From Nocardia brasiliensis NBRC 14402 (GTDB lineage Bacteria > Actinomycetota > Actinomycetes > Mycobacteriales > Mycobacteriaceae), in NCBI RefSeq assembly GCF_000308475.2, contig NZ_BAFT02000060.1, positions 161,167 through 225,166 on the forward strand: a stretch of DNA of 64,000 nucleotides, given 5' to 3'. Below are positions 33,285-41,459 of the stretch, piece by piece; positions within the stretch are counted from its first letter, which is position 1, and each line of letters opens with the position of its first letter. The notes under the pieces were generated by a model. The model made no database searches, had not been told where the DNA came from, and saw only the letters and a list, made by a program, of their open reading frames with translations. Made by a program: the position numbers and the translations under genes.

Positions 33285-34010
33285 ATGGGCAACACCACCG
33301 GAACCGCTCCGGACACCACGCAGCAGCCGCGCTACTACGGCACCAAACTGGCGCTGCGCCAGCTCATCAGCACACTGGAATCGTCCACCGCGCTCCCGCC
33401 GGAACGGGTGCTCGCCGAACAGCTGGCCACCTCGCGGACCACATTGCGCAAGGCCCTCGCCGAACTGGCCGCCGAGGGACTGCTGCGGCGGGTGCAAGGC
33501 AGCGGGACGTTCGTCGCGCCGCCCAAGGTGGTGCATCTGCAGCAGTTGACGTCGTTGACCGACGACCTCGATGCGCAAGGGCTGCAAGTAGATTCGCGCA
33601 TCCTGGAGCTGACGGAGGTGGCGGCGGACGAGGTGGTCGCCGGTCGGCTCGGCATCGCGCCCGGCACCCGGATCCATCGCCTCGAACGCCTGCGCTCGGT
33701 CGACGGCGAGCCGCTGGCGATCGAGATCGCGCACCTCGCCGACAAGTTGCCGGACCTGCGCCGGCGCCTCGCCGACAAAGGCTCGCTCTACGCGACGCTG
33801 CGCGACTGCTACGGGATCGAGGTGGCCGGGGTGGAGGACACCGTCGAAACCGCGCTCACCACACCGGAGGAGGCGGCCCTGCTCGACGTCGCGGTCGGCT
33901 CCCCCACCCTGCTGATCCAGCGCCGCGCCTGCGATCCCGCGGACCGTCCCATCGAGTGGACCCGCTCGATCTATCGCGGCGACCGCTTCCGATTCGTCGC
34001 CCGCACCTGA
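33285..34010 (+). CDS. GntR/HutC-family transcriptional regulator
   Basis: A 241-residue regulator. The winged HTH (about 20-80) includes LPPERVLAEQLATSRTTLRKALAELAAEGLL and VQGSGTFVA. The C-terminal UTRA ligand-binding domain (about 95-235) ends in DRPIEWTRSIYRGDRFRF. UTRA members such as DasR and NagR sense amino-sugar phosphates. It is divergent from the porter-kinase-SIS operon with two palindromes between them, so repression relieved by a sugar phosphate is the likely mode. ATG 33285 is chosen from domain fit. Confidence 0.9.
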   Translation: MGNTTGTAPDTTQQPRYYGTKLALRQLISTLESSTALPPERVLAEQLATSRTTLRKALAELAAEGLLRRVQGSGTFVAPPKVVHLQQLTSLTDDLDAQGLQVDSRILELTEVAADEVVAGRLGIAPGTRIHRLERLRSVDGEPLAIEIAHLADKLPDLRRRLADKGSLYATLRDCYGIEVAGVEDTVETALTTPEEAALLDVAVGSPTLLIQRRACDPADRPIEWTRSIYRGDRFRFVART

Positions 34011-34026
34011 ACCCGGCGCGGTTCGG

Positions 34027-34046
34027 TCGGCGGACCGGACCGCCGA
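34027..34046. terminator. Possible terminator between convergent genes
   Basis: TCGGCGG (34027-34033) pairs with CCGCCGA (34040-34046) over a 6-nt loop, between the GntR and iron-permease-family genes. The stem is short and has no T-run. Confidence 0.35.
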
Positions 34047-34080
34047 TCGGCGTCGACAATCACTTCATGTGGCGGGCCGG

Positions 34081-34461
34081 TCAAGCCGATTCGCGGTTTT
34101 CCAGGCCGACCGCGTCGGCGAGTTCGCGGCGGTGGCGTTCGAGTTCCGGGTGATCGCCGCTGAATTCGCCCATGAAGTCGGCCAGCGCGTCGGCGATCGC
34201 ATTGAGCTTCTGCTGCACCGCTTCATCCGAGCGCGACTGCGTGTTCTGCAGCAGCGCCACCAACAGGAACGTGATGATCGTGGTCGCGGTGTTGATCACC
34301 AGCTGCCAGGTGTCGATGCTCGGCAGCACCAGGAACGTCGGCGCCCACAGCAGCACCAGCAGCACGCAGAACACGAAGAACCCCGCCTTCGCGGTGAGCG
34401 CCGCGGCCCCGGTGGCGAAACGATCGAAGATCGTCAACTTCCCCCGTACGTCGGACGGCAT
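34081..34461 (-). CDS. Low-affinity iron permease family protein
   Basis: A 126-residue protein with two hydrophobic helices (GFFVFCVLLVLLWAP and LVINTATTIITFLLVALLQ) joined by FLVLPSIDTWQ, then a polar helix QNTQSRSDEAVQQKLNAI. This matches the low-affinity iron permease (Fet4-like) family pattern seen in many bacteria, where iron transport is unproven. ATG 34461 has GGGGAG upstream; an earlier ATG at 34500 is possible. Confidence 0.8.
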   Translation of the reverse strand: MPSDVRGKLTIFDRFATGAAALTAKAGFFVFCVLLVLLWAPTFLVLPSIDTWQLVINTATTIITFLLVALLQNTQSRSDEAVQQKLNAIADALADFMGEFSGDHPELERHRRELADAVGLENRESA

Positions 34462-34580
34462 CGTCCGACTCCCCCCACCACGTCGCGCCGTATCCCGCAT
34501 TACTCATCCCATCCTCGAACACCGGTCACCCTCGGGTTAGCCCGGTTAAGCGCGCGCAAACAGGGACGCGCGCGGGCGGG

Positions 34581-35492
34581 TCAGCGAGTGGTCTCGGCGG
34601 GGTCCGCGCGGTCGACCGCCGCGGTGCGGGGGCCTTGCGGGTGTTTGCGGGTGACCAGCCAGCCGAAGCCCGCGGCGAGGGGGAAGATGGCGACGCCGTA
34701 GACGGCGGCGGGGATGGCCATCTCGGTGCTGCCCAGCACGCTGATGGCGATGGTGATGGCGATGACGCCGTTGTGGATGCCGACCTCCATCGAGCAGGCG
34801 ATGGCCTGGCGGTCCTCGACGCCGAGCACGCGCGGGACGAGATACCCCACGGTCAAACTGATCAGGCAGAACAGGATCATGGCGACGCCGATGGCGCGGA
34901 CATACGCCACGACATCGCCGCGCTGGTCGATGATCGTCGCGGTGATCACAAGCGTCAGCGTCAGCGCGGAACCGATCCGGACGGGTTTGTCCATCCGGTC
35001 CGCGAAACCCGGCGCGAACCGGCGCACCAGCATGCCGAGCATGACCGGAATCAGCACGATCGAGAACACCTGCACGGTCTTGCCGAACTGCAACCCCACC
35101 GTGCCCGACTCCCCCGGATCGAAATAGCCGAGGGCGAAGTTCGTCACCAACGGGACGGTGACCACCGCGATCACCGAATTCACCGCGGTGAGTGACACAT
35201 TCAGCGCGACGTCGCCGTGGAAGAGATGGCTGAACAGATTCGCCGCCGTGCCGCCCGGCGAGGCCGCGAGCAACATCACCCCCACCGCCAGATTCGGTGA
35301 CGGATCGAACAACAGCACCAGACCGAACGCGATCGACGGCAGCAACAGCAGCTGACAGGCCAGCGCGATACTGACGACTTTGGGGTTCTTGGCGATTCGC
35401 GTGAAGTCGGGCACGGTGAGCGAAAGCCCCAGCCCGAACATGATCACGATCAACACCAGGGGCAGACCCACGGAGACGAGCGGAGAGTCCAT
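34581..35492 (-). CDS. Bile acid:sodium symporter (BASS) family transporter
   Basis: A 303-residue, roughly 10-helix protein of the BASS family. Family signs are the early FGLGLSLT, the AASPGGTAANLFSHLFHGDVALN discontinuous-helix motif and CSMEVGIHNGVIA in the second half. Na+-coupled uptake of an organic anion such as pantoate, a keto acid or a sterol acid is the family role; the substrate is unknown. GGAGG lies 6 nt before ATG 35492, which is preferred to the upstream TTG. Confidence 0.9.
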   Translation of the reverse strand: MDSPLVSVGLPLVLIVIMFGLGLSLTVPDFTRIAKNPKVVSIALACQLLLLPSIAFGLVLLFDPSPNLAVGVMLLAASPGGTAANLFSHLFHGDVALNVSLTAVNSVIAVVTVPLVTNFALGYFDPGESGTVGLQFGKTVQVFSIVLIPVMLGMLVRRFAPGFADRMDKPVRIGSALTLTLVITATIIDQRGDVVAYVRAIGVAMILFCLISLTVGYLVPRVLGVEDRQAIACSMEVGIHNGVIAITIAISVLGSTEMAIPAAVYGVAIFPLAAGFGWLVTRKHPQGPRTAAVDRADPAETTR

Positions 35493-35665
35493 GGTGTCCT
35501 CCAATCGCAGTCACCGGCTTGCTCCGGCGCGCGCGGATAAATCCGAACCTGCCAGAAGTGTTCAGGGGACGCAAGATAACGTCACGCCCATAGAACTACG
35601 GGCCTGGCCGGTGCGCCCCGGAATCGGGGATATCACCACGGTCGGCGCGCAAACGCCCGCCGCGG

Positions 35666-36712
35666 TCAGAATTCCGACGATGATCCGCTGCCGCGCACCG
35701 TGATGTGGCGGCCGAGACCCGAATCGAGGCAGGAGGCCATGTCCTGCACGTACTGGTGCACCAGCCCAGGCTGATTCGGCCAGTAGGAACCACCGACGAA
35801 GTGCCCCAGTGCCTTTCCGCTGTACGCACCGTTGGTGCCGAGCACGAGTCCGCCCGAGTCGCCGAAGGTGAGCAGGTAGGACGGTCCGAGCTGCCAGCAG
35901 GCCGACCACTGCCGGGTGGTGTCGCCGAGTTGGGTGAGCGCGCCGCTGATCTGGCCGGCGACGCTGCCCGAGATCGCGCCGTAGGCGGTCACGTCGATCG
36001 GCGTGTACGGCGGCCGGGGCGTCCCGGCGGGTCCGGTGTGGTGCACGCCGAGGATCTGGTTGCGCTGGTCGCGCAGTTCCACCACCGCGTAGTCATAGCC
36101 CGCGCCGCCGGTGACCGCGGGATCGGACCAGTGGGTCACGATGCCGTCGATCCAGCTGGGTGTCCGCTGACCGGACGCATAGATCTGCACTCGCGCGCCG
36201 ACACCGGTGACGAGGTGCCCGGCGGTGACGATCGCGGGTGTGTTCGTCGCGGTACGGCGGCACGACACCCCGGCGGTGGCGGTCCGGTTCGGTACCGCGT
36301 TCTCGCGGACCAGGTCCCGCAACTGCACGTGCGCAGCCGCGGGCAGCGGACGGGTGGTGACGTCGATGAGCGTCGCCGGACCGATCCGCCATTCGATCAG
36401 CAGTTGCAGGGCGGGTGCCTCCGCGAATCGTCGCTGCGCGCGCGGGTCCACCCGCTGTAGCAGCTCGAACGCGGTATAGCGACCGACCGTGATGCCGCTG
36501 TCCGGGCCGAGCGCACCGCATTCGATGAGCACGAGTTCGTTGTTCCAGCGGCCGCTCGGATCCGGCGCACTGCCGACTCCCCAGACCAGCTGCGGGGTAC
36601 GGCCGTTCGCGACGGCATCCAGATGGTCGCGATAGCGGGCGGTCAGCGTGTCGACATTGCGGCGCAGGGTTTCCGATTCCTCGTCGACCGGATTCCACCA
36701 CATACCCAACAT
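35666..36712 (-). CDS. Trypsin-fold (S1-like) serine protease without signal peptide
   Basis: A 348-residue protein. The C-terminal half has the full triad of a chymotrypsin-like protease: TAGH (His166), GYDYAVVEL (Asp207) and GDSGG (Ser286). There are paired Cys candidates (151, 272 and 328 region). Residues 1-140 are an unrecognised domain (GRYTAFELLQRVDPRAQRRF) with no signal peptide or hydrophobic helix. This is unlike secreted actinomycete proteases with pre-pro regions. It may act in the cytosol or be exported by another route. An in-frame Met at codon 4 is an alternative start. Confidence 0.8.
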   Translation of the reverse strand: MLGMWWNPVDEESETLRRNVDTLTARYRDHLDAVANGRTPQLVWGVGSAPDPSGRWNNELVLIECGALGPDSGITVGRYTAFELLQRVDPRAQRRFAEAPALQLLIEWRIGPATLIDVTTRPLPAAAHVQLRDLVRENAVPNRTATAGVSCRRTATNTPAIVTAGHLVTGVGARVQIYASGQRTPSWIDGIVTHWSDPAVTGGAGYDYAVVELRDQRNQILGVHHTGPAGTPRPPYTPIDVTAYGAISGSVAGQISGALTQLGDTTRQWSACWQLGPSYLLTFGDSGGLVLGTNGAYSGKALGHFVGGSYWPNQPGLVHQYVQDMASCLDSGLGRHITVRGSGSSSEF

Positions 36713-36861
36713 CCCCAGTCGAATGACGCGATGATTCGTCTGCGCCGAGCCGTCGGCGGATCCTCATGATACTTCGAATACGTTCGGGTACAGCGCAAAT
36801 GCGGCCACCAACGCTTTGGGGACGACAACCGGCACGCGCCCCGCAATCGCGCGGGGCGTGA

Positions 36862-37341
36862 TCAATCCAGTTCGGCGGTGGCAGGCGCGTGCTCTTCGCT
36901 GATACGCAGGCGTTCGGCCAGTGCGGTGAGCAGTTCCTGCGATTCGTCGGACAGGTCGGCGGCCAGGTCGAGCAGTTTGCGCAGACTCTCGTTACACAGC
37001 CCGGTGAGCAGCGGGCGATCGCCGGACGCCGCTACCGGCTCGACGCCGCCGTAGAAGTAGTCGAGCGGCACGCCGAAGAATGCCGACAGTGCGGCCAGCA
37101 ATTGTTCGGACGGATTGCTCCGAACACCTGAACGTAGTTGGGACAGATAGGAGTTGGAGACCGGGCAACCGGCTTCCTGCAAGGCGGCGACCACGCGCGC
37201 GTAGGTGTAGGGCTTGCCGATCGGATCGCGCACCGTGTGGAACAGCGCGTCGAGCCGCGCGGCCAATGCGTCGGCCGTGTCGTCGCAGGTCCCCGCCGGG
37301 GCTGCTTCCTGTCCCGAAATCGTCTTCACCAGTTCACCCAC
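36862..37341 (-). CDS. EspR-like XRE-family DNA-binding protein
   Basis: A 159-residue protein. Residues about 25-100 resemble mycobacterial EspR: ALAARLDALFHTV, then VVAALQEAGCPVSNSYLSQLRSGVRSNPS, a recognition segment shared with EspR's YLSQLRSGNRTNPS, then LAALSAFFGVPLDYF. The C-terminal helices (about 110-150) fit the EspR dimerisation region. EspR is a nucleoid-associated regulator of ESX-1 and lipid genes. No ESX genes are visible here. A 20-residue N-terminal extension precedes the domain. Confidence 0.85.
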   Translation of the reverse strand: MGELVKTISGQEAAPAGTCDDTADALAARLDALFHTVRDPIGKPYTYARVVAALQEAGCPVSNSYLSQLRSGVRSNPSEQLLAALSAFFGVPLDYFYGGVEPVAASGDRPLLTGLCNESLRKLLDLAADLSDESQELLTALAERLRISEEHAPATAELD

Positions 37342-37738
37342 CCCACAAGAGAGCGATCCAACCGTGCACGTAACTTTTCCCAGAACAGCAGACCGTCCAT
37401 GATCTCCGCAATCACTCAGCTAACAATGTGATCGAGGTCACCTAAGTAGGTATTACCTTCAACCACAGCCGTTTTCACGTCCACATCTTCTGGCAAACAA
37501 GAATCGAGGTGCGGCGGCCACGGCCGATAGGGCCATCGGCAATTCATCCGCAGGACCAAAGTCCCCGATCGGCCGCGTCGCCGGATCGCGGTATTTGCAC
37601 CTCGATCCCACGAGTCAATCTCTACGCCTCGCACGAAACTTCACGACCTCATGCGCACTGAGCTGCGAAAAGAAAAATTCTACGAGCATTTACTAGACGA
37701 GTGTTGACTAGCCGACTCGACACTGCAACGCTGGCCTC
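37342..37738. other. 397-bp divergent promoter region
   Basis: A less GC-rich spacer between the EspR-like (minus) and MerR (plus) genes. It holds an 11-bp palindrome AGGTATTACCT at 37448-37458, about 110 bp upstream of the EspR-like start, and the MerR-proximal dyad listed separately. No supported frame. Confidence 0.45.
37700..37724. promoter_or_regulatory. Dyad upstream of the MerR gene
   Basis: AGTGTTGA (37700-37707) and TCGACACT (37717-37724) form an 8-bp inverted repeat (one mismatch) over a 9-bp spacer. It ends 14 bp before the GTG start. A TTGACT (37704-37709) inside it could be a -35 box, as expected of an autoregulated MerR promoter. Confidence 0.5.
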
Positions 37739-38581
37739 GTGCGAGCGAAGAGCATCGACCTCACCGTGGAAGAGCTGGCCGCGCGCGCCGGCGTGCCCAC
37801 CAGCACCGTGCGGATGTACCAGTCGAAGGGACTGCTGCACGCGCCGCGCCGCACCGGACGCACCGCGCGCTACGACAGCTCGCACCTGCAACGGCTCGAA
37901 TTGGTGCAGCGCCTGCAGGATCGCGGTTTCTCGCTCACCTCCATCACCGAACTGCTCACGGCCCGCGAACAAGGCGCGACGGTGGCGGATCTGCTCGCCC
38001 TACCCGGCGGCCCGGAGGACTGGGTACCGCTCGGCCTGCGCGAGATCAGGGTGATGATCAAGGCCAAGGATCTGCGGCCCACCCTGCTGCGCAAGGCAAC
38101 TCAGCTCGGGCTGGTCCGCTGGCGGCGCGGGCGCCCGCAGGCCCGGCGCTGGGCGCTGACCAGCGGGATGCGGGTCGCCGACCTCGATATCCCGCCCGCC
38201 GAGGTGCTCGACCAGGTGGTCCGGCTGCGCGCGCACACCGATCAGATCGCGGCCGACTTCGGCGATATCTTCGAACGCACCCTGTGGCCGCGCATCCAGG
38301 CCGACAGCACCGAAACCGACCAACTCGACCGGGTCCGTGCCCTGCTGGAGGAATTGACCGGCCTGGCCGAGGGAGTCGTGGTCAGCGCGTTGCGCGAGTC
38401 GGTGCGCCATCTCGCGGAAGAATTCGCCACCCGGCACGAATTGCTGCCCGCCGAAGGCGAACTCCCCGCCTGGCTGGACCGTCCGATCCCCGTGCTCAAC
38501 GAGCGCCTCCTCGAACCCGCCGACGACGGCATCGAGGCGGTGGACAAATTCCTGGCCGCCGATCGATCTCCGGAGCAGTGA
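37739..38581 (+). CDS. MerR-family transcriptional regulator
   Basis: A 280-residue regulator. The winged HTH (about 8-75) reads LTVEELAARAGVPTSTVRMYQSKGLL, then RYDSSHLQRLELVQRLQDRGFSLTSITELL. The C-terminal ~200 residues are helical and acidic, with no Cys cluster, so it is not a metal sensor. This long form is common in mycobacteria and Nocardia and may bind lipids or other small molecules. The start is a GTG; the dyad at 37700-37724 suggests autoregulation. Confidence 0.88.
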   Translation: MRAKSIDLTVEELAARAGVPTSTVRMYQSKGLLHAPRRTGRTARYDSSHLQRLELVQRLQDRGFSLTSITELLTAREQGATVADLLALPGGPEDWVPLGLREIRVMIKAKDLRPTLLRKATQLGLVRWRRGRPQARRWALTSGMRVADLDIPPAEVLDQVVRLRAHTDQIAADFGDIFERTLWPRIQADSTETDQLDRVRALLEELTGLAEGVVVSALRESVRHLAEEFATRHELLPAEGELPAWLDRPIPVLNERLLEPADDGIEAVDKFLAADRSPEQ

Positions 38582-38660
38582 CGAACGAATCCCTGTCTCA
38601 ACCCCGATCTGCTTGCCCCGGACGCCGATCGCGAACGCGTGGTCGCCGCACTGGACTGCG

Positions 38661-39146
38661 CTAGGGCTTGTCCAGCCGGGCGATGCGCGGCGTGAAGTTC
38701 GTCGGGAAACCCGCGCCGTCCAGCACCTGGATCCGATCGGGATCCAAACGCAGCAGCGTGAACTGCGGGCTCTCCGGCCCGGCGGGGGCGAACATGCTCA
38801 GGTCGTAACCGACCGGCGGCGGTGTCGTCTGGAACAGATCCCACACCCGCCGCTTCTCCGCCACATCGTCCACCCAGGTGGCCACGGCCTCACCCTGCAC
38901 GACATGCTGGGCCGGGCTCCAATACGAAAACGCCACAACCGGATTGGCGGCCAGGTGCCGCGCCTTCACCGGCGTCTTGCCCGTCGCGACCCAGCCGATC
39001 GGACGACCGTCGCGCACCTCCCACAGCGGATGCAGGATCCGCGACCGCGGGCGGCCCTTGCCGTCCACCGAAGTGACTGTGCACCAGACGATCTCCTGCG
39101 TGAACCGAACGAAGTCGGCTTCGATCGCCTCGAATGTTTCTGCCAT
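38661..39146 (-). CDS. Pyridoxamine 5'-phosphate oxidase-fold protein
   Basis: A 161-residue split-barrel flavoprotein-like protein. The strands WCTVTSVDGKGRPRSRILHPLWE and GWVATGKTPVKARHLAANPVVAFSYWSPAQHVV are the usual FMN/F420-binding core of the PPOX family. A Trp-Asp-Leu-Phe segment and a C-terminal FTLLRLDPDRIQVLDG complete the domain. Single gene, convergent with the MerR gene. Cofactor (FMN, F420 or heme) is not determinable here. Confidence 0.85.
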   Translation of the reverse strand: MAETFEAIEADFVRFTQEIVWCTVTSVDGKGRPRSRILHPLWEVRDGRPIGWVATGKTPVKARHLAANPVVAFSYWSPAQHVVQGEAVATWVDDVAEKRRVWDLFQTTPPPVGYDLSMFAPAGPESPQFTLLRLDPDRIQVLDGAGFPTNFTPRIARLDKP

Positions 39147-39206
39147 GCGGCACCTCCTCGGCTCGATCGTAGTGCGGGGTCACGACAACTCCGGCCGGCG
39201 CTCGGC

Positions 39207-40667
39207 TCAGCGTTCGCCGGCCGGCTCCGCCGCGCAGGCCACGTCGCGCTCCGGCCGTTGCCCGGTGGTCAGGAACGCGGTGACGGCGTCGTTCAGACAG
39301 GTGTTGTCCTTAAACAGGTAGGCGAGGTGGCCACCCTGATCCGCGGTCACCAGCCGGGCACGGCCGCCGAAGGCCTGTGCGAGTTCCCGCGCGCCGGACA
39401 GCGGCGTCGCCGGATCCCGGAGATTCTGCACGATCAGCACATTCGACGGGCCGCGGTCGCCGATCCGCACCGGCGGTTCCACCGGGTCGGACGGCCAGTA
39501 GGCGCACGGCCAGACATTGGCCGCCGCCGCGCCGAACATCGGGTAGCGGACCCGGTCGGTCGCGACATCGGCCTGATAGCTGAGATCCGAACGCGGCCAG
39601 GCGGTGTCGTTGCACAGCACGTGCAACTGGCTGGACAGGTAGTTGTCCAGGTCGGGTTGCTCGGCCTCGACCGGCGGCGTCTGTTCCAGCGCACCGGTAC
39701 TCGCGGCCCGCCACAGCTCGGCCAGCGCGGGCAGGTTCTTGTCGTAGTAGAGCAGCGCGAAGGTGACCTGCCGGAACTGCGAACCATAGCCGCCGCCCGC
39801 GGGATTCGGTATCGCGTCCAGCTGCGCCGCCAATTCGAAGTACTTCGCGGTGACCTGCTCGGGCGTGCCCCCGAGACCGTATTCCGGATGGCCCGCCGCG
39901 AATGCCGCGAAATCGGGGAACCGATCTTGGAACCCCTCGCCCAACCTGCGCGAGTGCAGGCTGTCGAAACCGCCCGGCCCGACGGCACTGTCGAGCACGA
40001 CGCGGTCGGTGCGCTCCGGGAACAGCGACGCGTACACCGCACCGAGATAGGTGCCGTAGGAGATCCCGTGATATGACACCGTCTCCTCCCCCAGCGCCGC
40101 CCGGATCCGGTCCATGTCGCGCGCGGTGTTCGCGGTGCTGACGAACGGCAGAGTCGCCGCCGACGCGGACGTACCGCATTGCCGCGCAATATCTTTCACC
40201 ACCCCGGCACGCTGCGCCACATCGATCGGATCACGAGCGTAGGGCGGGATATTGCTCGTCCGCTGGGCCGGGGACAGCGCACACGTGACCGGCGCGCTGT
40301 GGCCGACCCCGCGCGGATCGAAGCCGATCACGTCGTAGCGGTCGAGCACACGCTGCGGCAGCCCGAGCGTTTTCAGGTCAGCGGGAAAACTCAGCCCCGC
40401 CCCACCCGGACCGCCGGTATTGGTCAGCAGCACGCCTCGGCGCTGTGCCGGATCCGCAGTGCGCAACCGGGAGATGGCGACCTCGATCTGCGGTCCGTCC
40501 GGGTTCCGGTAGTCGAGCGGCACCTCGAGCACCGAGCATTGCAGGCCGGGTGCGGTGACGTCGGCCGGACAAGCGCCCCATGCCAAGCCGGGCGTAGCGG
40601 TGGCGACCGCGGGCGCCATCGAGGCCGCCACGAGGGCGACGAGGACCGGCAACACGGTTTTTCGCAT
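39207..40667 (-). CDS. Secreted alpha/beta hydrolase, tripeptidyl-aminopeptidase (Slp) type
   Basis: A 486-residue exported protein. It has a signal peptide (about 1-26, cleavage near ATA-TPG), the Slp-type TNTGGPGGAG, the nucleophile elbow GISYGT, a late Asp in NLRDPATPLSGA, and the catalytic His in QGGHLAYL. It also has the C-terminal tripeptidyl-peptidase-like domain. Streptomyces relatives are mycelium-associated tripeptidyl aminopeptidases. AAAAGGAGA lies 5 nt upstream of the ATG. It stands alone, downstream of the response-regulator operon terminator. Confidence 0.9.
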   Translation of the reverse strand: MRKTVLPVLVALVAASMAPAVATATPGLAWGACPADVTAPGLQCSVLEVPLDYRNPDGPQIEVAISRLRTADPAQRRGVLLTNTGGPGGAGLSFPADLKTLGLPQRVLDRYDVIGFDPRGVGHSAPVTCALSPAQRTSNIPPYARDPIDVAQRAGVVKDIARQCGTSASAATLPFVSTANTARDMDRIRAALGEETVSYHGISYGTYLGAVYASLFPERTDRVVLDSAVGPGGFDSLHSRRLGEGFQDRFPDFAAFAAGHPEYGLGGTPEQVTAKYFELAAQLDAIPNPAGGGYGSQFRQVTFALLYYDKNLPALAELWRAASTGALEQTPPVEAEQPDLDNYLSSQLHVLCNDTAWPRSDLSYQADVATDRVRYPMFGAAAANVWPCAYWPSDPVEPPVRIGDRGPSNVLIVQNLRDPATPLSGARELAQAFGGRARLVTADQGGHLAYLFKDNTCLNDAVTAFLTTGQRPERDVACAAEPAGER

Positions 40668-40793
40668 GGTTTCTCCTTTTCTGAGCGTCCGATCGGCGAC
40701 ACGGGGGCGCAAGACCACGGCGCCTGCGCCGATCCGCCCTATGCTGGGTCGTGCCGTGAGGCGTGGCGGCGTCCACACGGTGCACGGGGAAGC

Positions 40794-40823
40794 GACCCGC
40801 CCAGTAGTACTGCTGGGCGGGTC
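40794..40823 (-). terminator. Terminator of the ABC/two-component operon
   Basis: GACCCGCCCAG (40794-40804) pairs with CTGGGCGGGTC (40813-40823), an 11-bp GC-rich stem with an 8-nt loop. It begins 15 bp after the response-regulator stop. Confidence 0.65.
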
Positions 40824-40838
40824 TTCCGCGCCCGGCCC

Positions 40839-41459
40839 CTAGATCCAGCCCTTTTCGCGGGCTTTGAGTGCCGCCTCATACCGGTTGGCGACCCCGAGTT
40901 TCGCCATCGCCGAGGACAGATAATTGCGCGTGGTGCCCGGTGACAGGTGCGCGCGGCGCGCGATGTCCTCCACCGACGCACCGTCGATGGCGTATTCGAG
41001 CACATCGGCCTCGCGCGCGGTGAGCAGTGTGTCGCCGGCGCTGATGGCTTCGGCGGCCAGTTCCGGATCCACATAGCGGCCACCGCCGTGCACGGTGCGG
41101 ATCACCGCCGCCAAGGTCGCGGCCGAGGTCGTTTTGGGCAGGAAGCCCCGCACGCCCGCGGCCAGGGCGCGTTTCAGATAGCCCGGCCTGCCGTGACTCG
41201 TGACGATCAGGGTGGCCGCGCCGGGCGTGAGGCGTTGCAGTTCGACGGCGGTCTCGATGCCGTCGATGCCGGGCATCTGCAAATCGATCACGGCGACGGC
41301 AATCGGCGCGCCCGCCTCGCTGCGCCGCCGCCACGCGGCGACGAGTTCCTCGCCGGAGCCGACATGGTCGATCACCTCGAGATCGGTTTCCAGGTCGAGC
41401 ATGGTCGCCAGGGCGGCCCGGACCAATGTTTCGTCATCGGCGAGAAACACCGGAATCAT
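40839..41459 (-). CDS. NarL-family response regulator
   Basis: A 206-residue response regulator. The receiver has an acidic pair in FLADDE, phospho-Asp in AVIDLQMPG (about 59) and Lys in LPKTTS. The LuxR-type HTH (LTAREADVLEYAIDGASVEDIARRAHLSPGTTRNYLSSAMAKLG) is at about 145-190. The start overlaps the kinase stop (ATGA). It is the last gene of the ATPase-permease-kinase-regulator operon and most probably controls that transporter. Confidence 0.93.
   Translation of the reverse strand: MIPVFLADDETLVRAALATMLDLETDLEVIDHVGSGEELVAAWRRRSEAGAPIAVAVIDLQMPGIDGIETAVELQRLTPGAATLIVTSHGRPGYLKRALAAGVRGFLPKTTSAATLAAVIRTVHGGGRYVDPELAAEAISAGDTLLTAREADVLEYAIDGASVEDIARRAHLSPGTTRNYLSSAMAKLGVANRYEAALKAREKGWI

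Noticed and set aside
40794..40823. Hairpin considered as a riboswitch or operator for the secreted hydrolase at 39207-40667
   Set aside because: It is placed 15 bp after the response-regulator stop and more than 120 bp before the hydrolase start, so a terminator is the simpler reading.
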